Source: Methanothermobacter sp. CaT2
GTDB lineage: Archaea > Methanobacteriota > Methanobacteria > Methanobacteriales > Methanothermobacteraceae
Reading direction: 5' to 3'
Length of the DNA stretch: 64,000 bases
Assembly (NCBI RefSeq): GCF_000828575.1
Contig: NZ_AP011952.1
Span: 1,582,501-1,646,500 of the forward strand
The notes beneath the pieces were generated by a model. That model was given only the letters and a program-made list of their open reading frames with translations, was not told the DNA's origin and searched no databases. Position 1 is the stretch's first letter. Each line of letters starts with the position of its first letter. Shown here in pieces: positions 54,413 to 63,613 of the stretch. The translations under genes and the position numbers were made by a program.

Positions 54413-55330
54413 TTACTGACGGGATACCTCTATCATCCTCTCAACAGCCCTCCTGGCCCTTTCAGCCACATCATCAGGAACCGTTACAGTGAATTCCTCA
54501 TTGACCAGCGAATTTTTAACCTTCTCAAGGGTGTGCAGTTTCATGTTCTCACATATGGCCTCTGCAAGGAGGGGGATTGTTTCCTTATCTGATTCAAGGT
54601 CGAGACGGGCTGTCATGTCAACCTCTGTACCTATTATGAAGCGCTTTCTGTCTGACTCCAGGACCCTCCGCAGCATTCCGCCGGTGCTCAGGATGTGGTC
54701 CGCCAGTTCCTGAACTTCAGGGTCACATTCAGGGTGTATGAGTAGTTCAGCGTCGGGGTACTCCTCCCTCTTTGCAGCAACATCAGCAACAGTGAACATC
54801 TTATGGACATAGCAGTAGCCGTTCTCTGGGATGGGGATTATCCTCTTGTCGGTGTGCTGCTGAACATACCATGCAAGGTTTCTATCGGGGCCAAAGAGTA
54901 TTAGGTCCTCATCCAGACTTTCAACTACTTTGACGGCATTTGCAGATGTGCAGAGAATATCCGCCTCTGCCTTTGCCTCTGCAAGGGTGTTAACGTATAA
55001 AACAACTGCAGCATCAGGGTATCTTTTTCTGGCCTTTCTGACGTCCTCTGCACTTAGCATGTGTGCCATGGGACACTCCGCACCCCTGTCAGGTATCAGG
55101 ATCTTCTTATCAGGGTTGAGGATGTAGGCTGTCTCAGCCATGAAGTCCACGCCACAGAAAACAACAATGTCCCTATCATGTATTTCGCTTGCCTTCATGC
55201 AGAGTTCAAGTGAGTCACCTTTAAAGTCTGCAATTTCCTGTATCTCCCTTTGCTGATAGTTATGGGCAAGTATGATAGCATTTTTCTCCTTCTTCAACTT
55301 CAGAATATCCCTTTGCAGCTGATTTAACAT
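54413..55330 (-). CDS. nadA: Quinolinate synthase
   Basis: NadA condenses iminoaspartate and dihydroxyacetone phosphate to quinolinate in NAD synthesis, using a 4Fe-4S cluster. The three ligand cysteines are in RGAECPMAHM, LCTSANAVKVV and HPECDPEVQ. The motif AHNYQQREIQEIADFKGDS opens the protein. The frame is open to 55366, but ATG 55330 gives the usual 305 residues. nadC follows about 4 kb away on the opposite strand. Confidence 0.95.
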   Translation of the reverse strand: MLNQLQRDILKLKKEKNAIILAHNYQQREIQEIADFKGDSLELCMKASEIHDRDIVVFCGVDFMAETAYILNPDKKILIPDRGAECPMAHMLSAEDVRKARKRYPDAAVVLYVNTLAEAKAEADILCTSANAVKVVESLDEDLILFGPDRNLAWYVQQHTDKRIIPIPENGYCYVHKMFTVADVAAKREEYPDAELLIHPECDPEVQELADHILSTGGMLRRVLESDRKRFIIGTEVDMTARLDLESDKETIPLLAEAICENMKLHTLEKVKNSLVNEEFTVTVPDDVAERARRAVERMIEVSRQ

Positions 55331-55468
55331 AAGCGTCCCTACTGAAAAATTATATGATAGAATCAAGAATTAAGGCAATCTATCTATAGGGGTTAATGTT
55401 TTATAAATATTTCCATAAAACAGGCACCCTGAGTGAAATCATCCTTTATTCTGGAACTCTGGGATCCT

Positions 55469-56668
55469 TTAATCCCAGATCTGCCTTAACTCTGGGTGGA
55501 TGGTCTCTGTTATCCCAAGTTCATCCATGGCATCCCTGTAGGCCATGTATATTGCTGTAAACTCTGGCCTTATCATGCCCCTGAATGCACCATATCCCAT
55601 AACACGCCCGTAATTCTCTGTTATTGATATGATTATTATTTCCATGTCCCTCTTTATCTCCTCAAGGCCGTATCCTGCAGCTGAGATGTTTTCCCTCAAT
55701 TTTTTGAAGTCAACTGATGCATTGCTGAGGACACCAACCCCCTCAAGGGTGATTGGACATTCATCGTGTGGAAGGGATTTGCGGAGCATACCCCCTGCAG
55801 GGGCCACACCCATAATTTTACTGGCCCCTATTGACATCGCAAGGAGGATATGCTCATAGATAAGAAGTGCTGTTTCCTTTTGGGCTTCGGGGTCAGATGG
55901 GACATCAATGGATTTGAGTTCCGGGAGGGATAGTGGTGGCCTCACCTCCGGGATGGCTTGTGACTGCAGGGACCCTTTAAATTTGTCTTCCACCATGGGT
56001 TTTTCTATTTTCTCTTCCAGGGGCTCTGGTTTTTCAATTTCAGGTTTTTTGAGTATTTCTACCTGTTCATGCACCACGCCAGTACTGATATCATGCACAG
56101 GGTCCTGTTTCTGCCCAGTGGCTTCAGGTTTCTGTTCTGCAATCGTAACATTGATTTCATCACCCTCAGGGATCCCACTGACGTCTGAACCTGCAGATTC
56201 GGAAGTGATACTTGCTTCAGAACCTTCGGATTGGGGGGTGATACCTGCTTCAGGCTCCATGGTTGATTTAATCCCTGCGGCTGATGACTCCTCCTTGACA
56301 TATTCCAGTTCATGGAGTATTTCAGGGTCTGAAAGTCTCTCCATGACCCTTCTTGCAAGGAGGATCACCTTGCCAAGGTTTGACCTTTTATCAGCAAGCA
56401 CAAGGAGATGGAGGTCATCGTTGAGCAGGACCATCTTCCCATCGGGAAACTCAATAACGGCAGACTGATAGTCTCCCTGCCCCGCCCTTTTGAGGAGTTT
56501 ACCTGAAGCATCTGCCATTACACTGGCCATGGATCCAAGGTTTCCGCTGGAGGCTCCCCTGCTGTAGAGGATGCTGCCTGAACTGTCAGTTACGATTACC
56601 CCCTCAACCCCTTCAACTTCCAGGATTTCACCAACTATCTCTTCAAGTATTCTAAAACCCCCACTCAC
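55469..56668 (-). CDS. Roadblock/LC7-domain protein with long linker and C-terminal domain
   Basis: Residues about 5-115 form a roadblock/LC7 domain (GVIVTDSSGSILYSRGASSG, FPDGKMVLLNDDLHLLVLADK). A disordered linker rich in E, P, S and K follows (about 120-255), then a conserved alpha-beta domain (about 265-399) with SIGASKIMGVAPAGGMLRKSLP. Roadblock proteins modulate small GTPases or scaffold signalling. The start is GTG 56668, overlapping the sortase stop (GTGA), so it is coupled to the sortase and MscS genes. Its partner GTPase is not in the window. Confidence 0.78.
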   Translation of the reverse strand: MSGGFRILEEIVGEILEVEGVEGVIVTDSSGSILYSRGASSGNLGSMASVMADASGKLLKRAGQGDYQSAVIEFPDGKMVLLNDDLHLLVLADKRSNLGKVILLARRVMERLSDPEILHELEYVKEESSAAGIKSTMEPEAGITPQSEGSEASITSESAGSDVSGIPEGDEINVTIAEQKPEATGQKQDPVHDISTGVVHEQVEILKKPEIEKPEPLEEKIEKPMVEDKFKGSLQSQAIPEVRPPLSLPELKSIDVPSDPEAQKETALLIYEHILLAMSIGASKIMGVAPAGGMLRKSLPHDECPITLEGVGVLSNASVDFKKLRENISAAGYGLEEIKRDMEIIIISITENYGRVMGYGAFRGMIRPEFTAIYMAYRDAMDELGITETIHPELRQIWD

Positions 56669-57273
56669 ATGTTCTCTCTACGCACAAGTTTGCAGTGTGT
56701 TATCCAGGCAGCCTTCTTTTTGCCTGGAGGATAACACGTTATGAGCATGAGCCTGGCCTCCCCATTCTGGGCGAAGCGCACGGGATTGACCTTATAGTCC
56801 CATCTTATATCATCACCATTGGATGTCACCACATATACGTAGCGCCTTGAGGAGAGACGGTCCTCTATTATAACCCTATCCCCCCTCCTGAGGGCACCTA
56901 TCCTTCTAAATGGTCCTGAATAGGTGGTTCTATGCCCCAGGATCCCACAGTCACCTGCAGACCCCGGCATGACACTTTCAGGGTAGTGGTAGACCGATTC
57001 ATAGGCATTCACGGTGTCTTCCCTTATCCAGCACCTGACGCCTATCGCGGGTATTATGAGCTTCCCAATTACCGGTCCGCTTGAGCCTGCAGCTGTGCTG
57101 GGGCCTGAAGGGACAGGATCAAAAAGTTCTCTGGGTGCATTCCTGTAGTTTTCAAGGTGAACACGTGACCTTTCCAGGGTCTGGTAATCCTCAAAGGCCT
57201 TTATAATGATGCCTGAGGTAACCGATACGAAGAAAAGGCATATGATGGCTGCGTAGATGCTGTTTCTTCTCAT
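56665..57273 (-). CDS. Sortase
   Basis: A transpeptidase anchored by one N-terminal transmembrane segment (residues about 6-26). The catalytic histidine is in GILGHRTTYSGPF and the catalytic cysteine in LMLITCYPPGKKKAAW. The arginine usually found near the cysteine has no obvious match. Sortases fix surface proteins to the cell wall, here presumably pseudomurein-associated proteins. No LPXTG-type substrate was seen in the window. It overlaps MscS by ATGA and the roadblock gene by GTGA. Confidence 0.85.
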   Translation of the reverse strand: MRRNSIYAAIICLFFVSVTSGIIIKAFEDYQTLERSRVHLENYRNAPRELFDPVPSGPSTAAGSSGPVIGKLIIPAIGVRCWIREDTVNAYESVYHYPESVMPGSAGDCGILGHRTTYSGPFRRIGALRRGDRVIIEDRLSSRRYVYVVTSNGDDIRWDYKVNPVRFAQNGEARLMLITCYPPGKKKAAWITHCKLVRRENM

Positions 57274-58034
57274 TCAAAACCCTGCATTTGATCCTGTTTA
57301 GAATAACCTTCAAGGACCTTTTTCACATGAGACGCAATCACGTAACGGTATTTCGTTACCTTTTTTGGATCAGGGACCCAGGCTGTCACCTTTGCCTTTA
57401 TCCCGGTATCTGTAAATTCAAGGACAATGAGCCCGGGCTCAGGGTCCTTCAGTATACCTGGAACTCCCATGAGAACATCCTTAACTTCAGATTCAAACTT
57501 TTCAATATCAACACCGTAGTCAAGGTTGACCCTGAGTTCAACCCTCCTACTTTCCTCTGCACTGTAGTTGACGTATGCTGTTTTGGAGAAGGTTGAGTTG
57601 GGCACCGTTACTATTTTGGCGTCAGGGGTTTTTATTGTTGTTGTCCTGAAACCCACCCTTTTAACCTTACCCTTCTGCCCGGCAACCTCAATGGTGTCAC
57701 CAACCCTGAAACTCTTATCAGCCAGTATGAACATCCCGGAGATGAAGTTGGATATGATGTCCCTGGATGCAAAACCCACCGAGACACCGGCTATACCCAG
57801 ACTCACGGTTATGGCGGTTACGTCTATTCCAAGTTCCCTCAGAACTATGCTAAGGGCTATGATGTATATGCTGTATTTTATTATGTCATTGAGGACCTGT
57901 ATGAGTGTAAGGTCAAGGTCCCATTTTCTGGTGGACCTCTTGAGGAAATATGAGGCCCACTTAACAAGTAGAACAGCGGCCATCACCGTGACGATTATGA
58001 TGAGGATGGTTTCAGGACCTGGAACCGGAATCAT
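57270..58034 (-). CDS. mscS: MscS-family mechanosensitive channel
   Basis: Residues about 1-110 hold transmembrane segments and the pore helix (VSVGFASRDIISNFISGMFIL). The MscS beta domain follows (KSFRVGDTIEVAGQKGKVKRVGFRTTTIKTPD), then the C-terminal domain. The channel opens under membrane tension to release osmolytes. ATG 58034 follows GGTGAAGGCTG and overlaps the RNase Z end by 23 bases. Its stop overlaps the sortase start. Confidence 0.9.
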   Translation of the reverse strand: MIPVPGPETILIIIVTVMAAVLLVKWASYFLKRSTRKWDLDLTLIQVLNDIIKYSIYIIALSIVLRELGIDVTAITVSLGIAGVSVGFASRDIISNFISGMFILADKSFRVGDTIEVAGQKGKVKRVGFRTTTIKTPDAKIVTVPNSTFSKTAYVNYSAEESRRVELRVNLDYGVDIEKFESEVKDVLMGVPGILKDPEPGLIVLEFTDTGIKAKVTAWVPDPKKVTKYRYVIASHVKKVLEGYSKQDQMQGFE

Positions 58035-58935
58035 CAGCCTTCACCTCCACGGTCATGAGGTCATCTGCAACATAGGTTTCAGGGAAAACCTCCCTTGCGG
58101 CGTTCAGAATAACCTCGGTCCGCTTGTATCTGGTGCTAAGATGTGTGAGTATCAGTCTCCTGACGCAGGCAGATGCAGCAACCTCCGCGGCTTCCCTTGC
58201 AGTGGAATGCCCACTTTCAGCCGCCTTATCCTCACTTCCAGCCTCAAAGGTTGACTCGTGTATCAGAAGGTCCGCTTCACGGGCAAGATCTATAACGGAC
58301 TCACAGGGGCGGGTGTCCCCTGAGTAGCATATCTTCACACCCCGCCGTGGGCTTCCAAGGACCTCCTCTGGTTTTATGATCCTGTCACCAGCCCTCACAG
58401 GCATGCCCCTGTGCAGCTTTCCAAAGGCAGGACCCGGTTTGAGTCCAAGTTCAATTGCCTTCTCCCTGAGGAACCTCGGCCTCTTCTTCTCCTCAAAACA
58501 GTAGGCGAGGTTGAATACCGAATGGGAGGCGGGTGCCGAGGTAATACGGTAGTCCTCCTCCTCAAGGACGGTGCCGCCCCTAACCTCATGCACATGGATA
58601 TCAAAATCGAGCGTGAAGTAGCCCAGCTTCATGATGGATTCGTGGAGTTCATGGATTCCTGGGGGCCCATATATCTCAAGGGGCTCCTGGCGCCCCCTGA
58701 AGCCCATTGACTGTATCATTCCAGGTATCCCCAGGATATGATCCCCGTGTAGATGTGTTATGAACATCCTTGTAACCTTCATGGGGCTGATGCCTGCAAG
58801 GGCCATCTGTCTCTGAGTTCCCTCACCACAGTCAAACAGGAATACCTCACCGGGGATTCTAAGTGCTATTGATGTGTGGTTCCTGTTCTTTGAGGGGACA
58901 GCTGATGATGTACCCAGAAATGTAACTTCCATCAT
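58012..58935 (-). CDS. rnz: Ribonuclease Z
   Basis: This tRNA 3'-processing endonuclease has the metallo-beta-lactamase motif FITHLHGDHILGIPG (HxHxDH, near residue 62), VTFLGTSSAVPS at the N-terminus, YSGDTRPCE and ILTHLSTRYK. Length 307 is normal. The ATG pair at 58935 and 58932 are both possible starts. It leads an operon with mscS, sortase and a roadblock protein. Confidence 0.94.
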   Translation of the reverse strand: MMEVTFLGTSSAVPSKNRNHTSIALRIPGEVFLFDCGEGTQRQMALAGISPMKVTRMFITHLHGDHILGIPGMIQSMGFRGRQEPLEIYGPPGIHELHESIMKLGYFTLDFDIHVHEVRGGTVLEEEDYRITSAPASHSVFNLAYCFEEKKRPRFLREKAIELGLKPGPAFGKLHRGMPVRAGDRIIKPEEVLGSPRRGVKICYSGDTRPCESVIDLAREADLLIHESTFEAGSEDKAAESGHSTAREAAEVAASACVRRLILTHLSTRYKRTEVILNAAREVFPETYVADDLMTVEVKADDSGSRS

Positions 58936-59034
58936 ATCACTCTTTCAAAGGTTCTTGGAGGATATCTGCTGGAGATCTGCTTCATGGACATAAAATTTAT
59001 AATTCTTCCCTTTATATTAATTTAGGGGATCTTC

Positions 59035-59874
59035 ATGATTGACATTCTCAGGGAAATGATCAGGGCAGACGTGGGGTTTGAGGATATAACAACTGAGGCA
59101 CTTGTTGAAAGGGGCACAGTGGCAGTGGCGGATGTCATAGCAGGAGAGGATGGCATAATTGCAGGTATGGATGTGGCAGGGATCATAGCCGCGGAATTCG
59201 GAATCGAAATGGAAAGGCTGAAAATGGATGGTGATCCGGTTAAAGCCGGTGAAAGGGTTATAAGCCTCGAGGGGGAAGCTTCAGATATCCTGAAGATCGA
59301 GAGGACAATGCTGAACCTCATGATGAGAATGAGCGGCATAGCCACCCTCACACGAAGCATTCTGGAGCGGGTGAGGGCAGTGAACCCTGATGTGAGGATA
59401 GCAGCCACCAGAAAGACAACTCCTGGACTGCAGTGGTTTGAAAAGCAGGCAGTTAAAATTGGTGGTGGGGACACCCATCGCTTCAGGCTTGATGACTGTG
59501 CAATGATCAAGGACAACCACATAGCAATCGCTGGAAGTGTGGAGGACGCGGTGAGGCGGGTTAAGGAACATGTAAGCTTCACAAAGAAGGTTGAGGTTGA
59601 GGTTGAAAGGCCAGGTGACGCGCTACTGGCGGCAGAGGCAGGGGCCGACATCATCCTGCTTGATAATATGAACCCCGGGGACGTCAGGAAGGCACTGGAA
59701 GAACTCGAAAGTGCCGGGCTGCGGGACAGGGTAATTGTTGAGGCATCAGGGGGTATAAAACCTGAAAATATAGATAAATATGCTTCCACTGGAGTTGATG
59801 TAATATCAATGGGGTTTATAACCACATCCGCCCATCCAGTTGACCTCAGCCTTGAGATAAGGGAACTGAAATGA
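59035..59874 (+). CDS. nadC: Nicotinate-nucleotide pyrophosphorylase (carboxylating)
   Basis: NadC converts quinolinate and PRPP to nicotinate mononucleotide, the step after NadA. It has RTMLNLMMRMSGIATLTRSI, the ATRKTTPGLQWFEKQAVKIGGG substrate site and IKDNHIAIAGS. Length 279 is standard. nadA lies upstream on the opposite strand, separated by the RNase Z operon. Confidence 0.95.
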   Translation: MIDILREMIRADVGFEDITTEALVERGTVAVADVIAGEDGIIAGMDVAGIIAAEFGIEMERLKMDGDPVKAGERVISLEGEASDILKIERTMLNLMMRMSGIATLTRSILERVRAVNPDVRIAATRKTTPGLQWFEKQAVKIGGGDTHRFRLDDCAMIKDNHIAIAGSVEDAVRRVKEHVSFTKKVEVEVERPGDALLAAEAGADIILLDNMNPGDVRKALEELESAGLRDRVIVEASGGIKPENIDKYASTGVDVISMGFITTSAHPVDLSLEIRELK

Positions 59875-59967
59875 CCTTTAATTCTGGTAATCAGAACACT
59901 TAATTTAATTAAAGAGGGCCTATATTTTCTGTTGTTATATTCGGTGTTTCTTTGATTATATGGAATA

Positions 59968-60006
59968 CATTTATATACCTTGAGCCTGATATAGTCACAT
60001 GGAGGT
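59968..60006 (+). promoter_or_regulatory. Promoter and ribosome site of the histone-like gene
   Basis: ATTTATATACC (from 59969) is a TATA box about 43 bases before the start codon, and GGAGGT at 60001-60006 is a full ribosome site eight bases before ATG 60015. Both elements look strong. Confidence 0.6.
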
Positions 60007-60014
60007 AGAAACCT

Positions 60015-60404
60015 ATGGAGAATGAAGAGATTCAGAATAACAATGCTGATATGGAAGCTGAAGAGGAAACCGAGGAATTACCCTTTGCCAAGGCAGAGGT
60101 TGTCAGGCTCATGAAGCAGCACCTTGACAGTGACAAGATGATACGTGAAAGGGTCAAGGTTGAGATGAATAAGTTCCTCGGAGAAATCCTCGAGAAGGTA
60201 TGCCAGCAGCTTAACCAGTACCCCTATGCCACAGTGGAATACGAGATGCTCAAGGAGTGCATATATCCATACAAGAACATTGAGAGAATAAACCAGGAAA
60301 AGGAACGCCTCCTGGCACACCTTGAGGCAATAAAGGCCGACTGTGATGCAATGGGTATGGATATCAAACGCACACTCAAACTAAGGGATGTTGATGAGGA
60401 CTAG
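60015..60404 (+). CDS. Histone-fold protein with N-terminal acidic tail and C-terminal coiled coil
   Basis: A 129-residue protein. After an acidic tail (residues 1-21) comes a histone fold at about 22-90: [16 protein letters not shown] opens like archaeal histones (LPFAPVGRI), a long central helix follows (residues about 42-66, [20 protein letters not shown] onwards), then [18 protein letters not shown]. Residues about 90-121 form a coiled coil. This matches, from memory, the coiled-coil histone class described recently in some archaea, unlike the short core histones HMtA and HMtB. DNA binding is inferred. Its stop codon overlaps the convergent ZPR1 gene stop. Confidence 0.72.
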   Translation: MENEEIQNNNADMEAEEETEELPFAKAEVVRLMKQHLDSDKMIRERVKVEMNKFLGEILEKVCQQLNQYPYATVEYEMLKECIYPYKNIERINQEKERLLAHLEAIKADCDAMGMDIKRTLKLRDVDED

Positions 60405-60991
60405 TCCTCCTCATCAATCTCATCTGACTCAAAAACCAAAAATCCTGTCTTGAGGGACTTTATTTCTTCATCTGAGAGCTTTTCCCTCACAGCAGTGGGG
60501 TGGCCAACAAAACTCTGCCCGAATGGATCCTCAATTATAACTGTGACATTCCTTTTTCCCCCGCGAACTTCACGGAGCATTTCCAGGATCTCTGAGGCCT
60601 TTTCCTTTGATTCATCCTCCTCAAAGAGGTTGATGGCCGTTTTAACGGCGGTTTCAAATCTCTCAACAACACCCTCAATGTTGGAGATGTAACCTGTTGA
60701 CCTGGGGCCCGGTTCAACCTTGAGTCCGAGTTCAGGTATCCTTATGGTTGCTGACTGGGACTTAACGACCCTTGCGTTGAGTGTTTTGTCACCCACCTCG
60801 ATTGTGTACCTTGATGGTTCCTTCTGCTCAAGGCAGATTATATCTGTGCTTCTGTAGCCACACCTGCTGCAGATGAGTACGGATTCCATTATCTCACCGA
60901 AGTAGGGGATCTTCTCAACCCTACTGATGGCGGTCATACACTTCTCTCCACTGCAGACTGGGCAGTCGATCTTCATATCCTGCTGGTTCAA
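60401..60991 (-). CDS. ZPR1-type zinc-finger protein
   Basis: The N-terminal C4 zinc finger reads [10 protein letters not shown] then [13 protein letters not shown] (residues about 9-47), with [11 protein letters not shown] between, as in the ZPR1 family. In eukaryotes ZPR1 binds translation elongation factor 1A. The archaeal role is unknown but a similar EF-1A chaperone role is plausible. The start is TTG 60991, with GGTGACAGA upstream. Length 196 is typical for archaeal ZPR1-like proteins. Confidence 0.87.
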   Translation of the reverse strand: MNQQDMKIDCPVCSGEKCMTAISRVEKIPYFGEIMESVLICSRCGYRSTDIICLEQKEPSRYTIEVGDKTLNARVVKSQSATIRIPELGLKVEPGPRSTGYISNIEGVVERFETAVKTAINLFEEDESKEKASEILEMLREVRGGKRNVTVIIEDPFGQSFVGHPTAVREKLSDEEIKSLKTGFLVFESDEIDEED

Positions 60992-61062
60992 TCTGTCACC
61001 CCTGTGCTCCTGATTACAGAACGCAAATTAAGTGAATGGATCATCAAATTTACACTGTGATA

Positions 61063-61128
61063 TTCAGTTCTCTTCCCGGCAGATAAGTCCCGGTGTTCAG
61101 TTCTCTTCCCGGTATATCAGTCCCTTTT
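61063..61128. repeat. Degenerate 33-bp in-frame tandem duplication at the 2PGK gene end
   Basis: 61063-61095 and 61096-61128 are two 33-base units sharing the first 17 bases exactly and most of the rest. The second unit encodes the last residues (GLIYREEN) and part of the stop of the kinase gene. The first repeats them after the stop in the same frame (GLICREEN), so one more stop codon follows 33 bases on. Confidence 0.8.
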
Positions 61129-62056
61129 CCTTAAGTTCATTCAGTATCTCCTGAAGACTCTCAGGGTCCGGTGCGCATATCCTGTGGCTGTGGATGTTAT
61201 CTGAAAGCGTGTAAAGCCTTTCAAGATCTCTTTTTCGCTTTGGACTCTCATTTAACCGCTTAAGAAACCTTTCAGCCTCAACAGGATCGTATACATTGAC
61301 CTCACGTTTGAGTGGCTGTGAAAATCCAGGTATTGGATAGGATACGTCAACGATTCTTCCGCCATGCCTTTTAATGATGATGTCTATAACCTCACCGAGG
61401 CGTTCAACAGGGTGCTGAAGCGTCACCTCGGCGCAGTTTTCCCTTATGAATGACAGCATCCTTTTGATGGTGCACCTTATGTCGTCGTTGTTGATCACCG
61501 GTACGTCATGCTCCCTCGCCTTTCTTACAAGGTAGTCATGTATGACACGGTTCTCACGGAAGTATTCAAGGTGTTTTCCACCCCTCTTTACCTCCATGGC
61601 CCTCTTAACGAAGCGCTCCTTATGGACATTCTCCTCGGCAGAGAGGACAAAAAAATGGATTGATGCGTTTTCCTCAAATTTTTCAATGTCCAGGAGGCCA
61701 GGAAGGAGGTGGACGCCCTCTATGGTCACATCATCAGAGTCAGCAACAGCCCTTTCAATAACCTTCTCAACTGCAGGAATAACGAATGAGGCGTGTTCCT
61801 CAAAACCCGCACATATCAGTGACTCAATGTTGTTGTTACGGAAGCGCTCTTTGTCCCTCAGTGTTGTGTAGGCATCAAATGAGGACTTATGGAGCGCGGG
61901 AGCATAATCTGGCCCGATTATGCCCCTTACGATCTCCCTTATGAAATCTGTTTCTATAAGGTGCTTTATGTTTAACTCCCTGGCAAGTTCCGATGCAACG
62001 GTGGACTTTCCAATCCCTGAAGCACTTCCTATAAGTATCACATAGGGTTTTCTCAA
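61097..62056 (-). CDS. pgk2: 2-phosphoglycerate kinase
   Basis: The first enzyme of cyclic 2,3-diphosphoglycerate synthesis, a major solute of thermophilic Methanobacteriales. The P-loop is [14 protein letters not shown] (residues 9-22), followed by the helical kinase core. C-terminal residues 250-319 form an ATP-cone-like extension. Length 319 is near the Methanothermus enzyme as I recall it. The start is TTG 62056. It is next to a roadblock-domain gene of the same strand. Confidence 0.82.
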   Translation of the reverse strand: MRKPYVILIGSASGIGKSTVASELARELNIKHLIETDFIREIVRGIIGPDYAPALHKSSFDAYTTLRDKERFRNNNIESLICAGFEEHASFVIPAVEKVIERAVADSDDVTIEGVHLLPGLLDIEKFEENASIHFFVLSAEENVHKERFVKRAMEVKRGGKHLEYFRENRVIHDYLVRKAREHDVPVINNDDIRCTIKRMLSFIRENCAEVTLQHPVERLGEVIDIIIKRHGGRIVDVSYPIPGFSQPLKREVNVYDPVEAERFLKRLNESPKRKRDLERLYTLSDNIHSHRICAPDPESLQEILNELKEKGLIYREEN

Positions 62057-62084
62057 TTTTCACGCCCCATAATTAAAATAGAGG

Positions 62085-62432
62085 TTATGTAAGGAGATCC
62101 TTAACGCGTTCGGCACTTCTCCTCATCTCGATACGAATAAGACCAAGATTTATATCAACATCGGTTATCAGTACAAGTATTCCCTCCCCGGCGTCTATCA
62201 TGAGGGTCTTACCCCTGGTACCCTCAATCATAACCTGTTCAAGGGGCTCATGCTTTATTTCCTCGGCGGACCTTTCTGCAGTACCGAAAACTGCTGAAGC
62301 CATTGCAGCGACCAGTTCCCCGTCTATATCGGATGGAACCTCACTTTCGATTACAAGACCATCCTTACCAACAACAAGGGAACCATTTACCCCATTGATC
62401 CTACCTAAATCTTTAAGTATTCTTGCTATCAT
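62085..62432 (-). CDS. Roadblock/LC7-domain protein
   Basis: A single-domain roadblock protein of about 115 residues: [20 protein letters not shown], then [19 protein letters not shown] and [17 protein letters not shown]. It resembles MglB-like GTPase partners. The frame is open to 62465, but ATG 62432 has GGAGGCATAGT upstream. Cotranscription with the 2PGK gene (28 bases downstream) is likely. Confidence 0.82.
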   Translation of the reverse strand: MIARILKDLGRINGVNGSLVVGKDGLVIESEVPSDIDGELVAAMASAVFGTAERSAEEIKHEPLEQVMIEGTRGKTLMIDAGEGILVLITDVDINLGLIRIEMRRSAERVKDLLT

Positions 62433-62560
62433 ACTATGCCTCCATAAACAGAGTATTCTACCCAAAATATATATGCTTTAAGCATTTATTAATTAAATGA
62501 GTATGACTAACTAATTAACAGTTTCTATTTGATTCCAGCAAGTATTAAAGGAGTGATTAT

Positions 62561-63613
62561 TTGCACATATTATCTTCTGTCGAGGAACTGAGGGAGCTGA
62601 ATCCGTTTATAATCATTGGATGTGGCGGTGGAGGAGAAAAATTTGCAAATTTTGAGGGAGTCGAACCTGTAGGATTTGTTGACGATGACCCCAGAAAGCA
62701 TGGAAAGGACTTCTGTGGTTTTAAGGTATCATCAAGCCTCCTTAAGCTTATAGATGAGACCGATGCAAGAAGTGTTGCAATAATGCTCCCCATAGGTGCA
62801 GAGGGCACCGCCCTCAAGTATGCTGTCCAGGCGATAAATGAGGGTAAAAATGTTGTGACCTCATTCAGATCACTCCCACTGGCAGATAACACTTCCCTCA
62901 TAAAATTTGCAGAGCAGATGAATGTAACAATCAAGGAGATAAGCCCCCGCCTTGACAACGTAAGGAAAATATTTGGGGTTGCACCCCCACGCTGCACAGA
63001 GGTACTCCCCAAGATAAAATACAGGCACAGGGCACCTGTGGTATTTGTTGGGGGCACCTCACAGGAGTGCGGCAAACGTACAACCACAAGGCTCCTGGGA
63101 AAGGAGGCAAAGGAAAGGGGCCTTGAGGCGGGAGTTATCTCAACCGATGAGATGGGTCTTGAACAGCCGGTTGACATAAATTTCCGGGCAGGGAGCCTCT
63201 CTGTTATGGATGTTGCAGCGGCTGTTATGGGCTCGGTGAAGTACCTTGAGGAGGAGAAGGATCCGGATATAATATTCATAGAGGGCCAGTCAAGCCTCAC
63301 TGAAAGGAAAAACCCACACCCAAGGGGTTTATCGGCCTCAATACTTATAGGGGCAATGCCCGACGTTACGGTGCTCTGTCACAGGCCAAACCACCCCTAC
63401 AGAAAACCAAGGGGGATAAATGAGGAGATAAGGGCCATAGAGGCAATCGAGCCAACGAGGGTTATAGGGATTTCCTTAAATTTAAGAAACATGAATGACA
63501 GATCAATAATGGAAAGGTATGAAGCACGCTTTGGGCTTCCTGTTGTTGATGTTAAAAATGGGGGGGCTTCAAGATTAATGGACGTGATCATGGAGCACAT
63601 AGGGGAGATTTAG
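62561..63613 (+). CDS. DUF1611-family P-loop NTPase
   Basis: A 350-residue protein with an N-terminal Rossmann-like domain ([14 protein letters not shown], then [12 protein letters not shown]) and a C-terminal P-loop [18 protein letters not shown] (near residue 165), with [10 protein letters not shown] and [11 protein letters not shown]. Some DUF1611 members are N-acyl amino-acid racemase-like or D-glutamate N-acetyltransferase proteins. The function here is unclear. TTG 62561 follows GGAGTGATTAT. Its stop directly precedes the SepF start. Confidence 0.8.
   Translation: MHILSSVEELRELNPFIIIGCGGGGEKFANFEGVEPVGFVDDDPRKHGKDFCGFKVSSSLLKLIDETDARSVAIMLPIGAEGTALKYAVQAINEGKNVVTSFRSLPLADNTSLIKFAEQMNVTIKEISPRLDNVRKIFGVAPPRCTEVLPKIKYRHRAPVVFVGGTSQECGKRTTTRLLGKEAKERGLEAGVISTDEMGLEQPVDINFRAGSLSVMDVAAAVMGSVKYLEEEKDPDIIFIEGQSSLTERKNPHPRGLSASILIGAMPDVTVLCHRPNHPYRKPRGINEEIRAIEAIEPTRVIGISLNLRNMNDRSIMERYEARFGLPVVDVKNGGASRLMDVIMEHIGEI

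Noticed and set aside
55908-56468. 186-codon plus-strand frame inside the roadblock gene
   Set aside because: Low-complexity serine-rich frame arising from the E/P/S-rich linker on the other strand.
59022-59825. 267-codon open frame opposite nadC
   Set aside because: It lies fully antisense to a clear NadC gene, is rich in serine and has no recognisable domain. It is a codon-bias shadow.
62557-63300. 247-codon open frame opposite the DUF1611 gene
   Set aside because: Antisense shadow of a gene with a clear P-loop and ribosome site.
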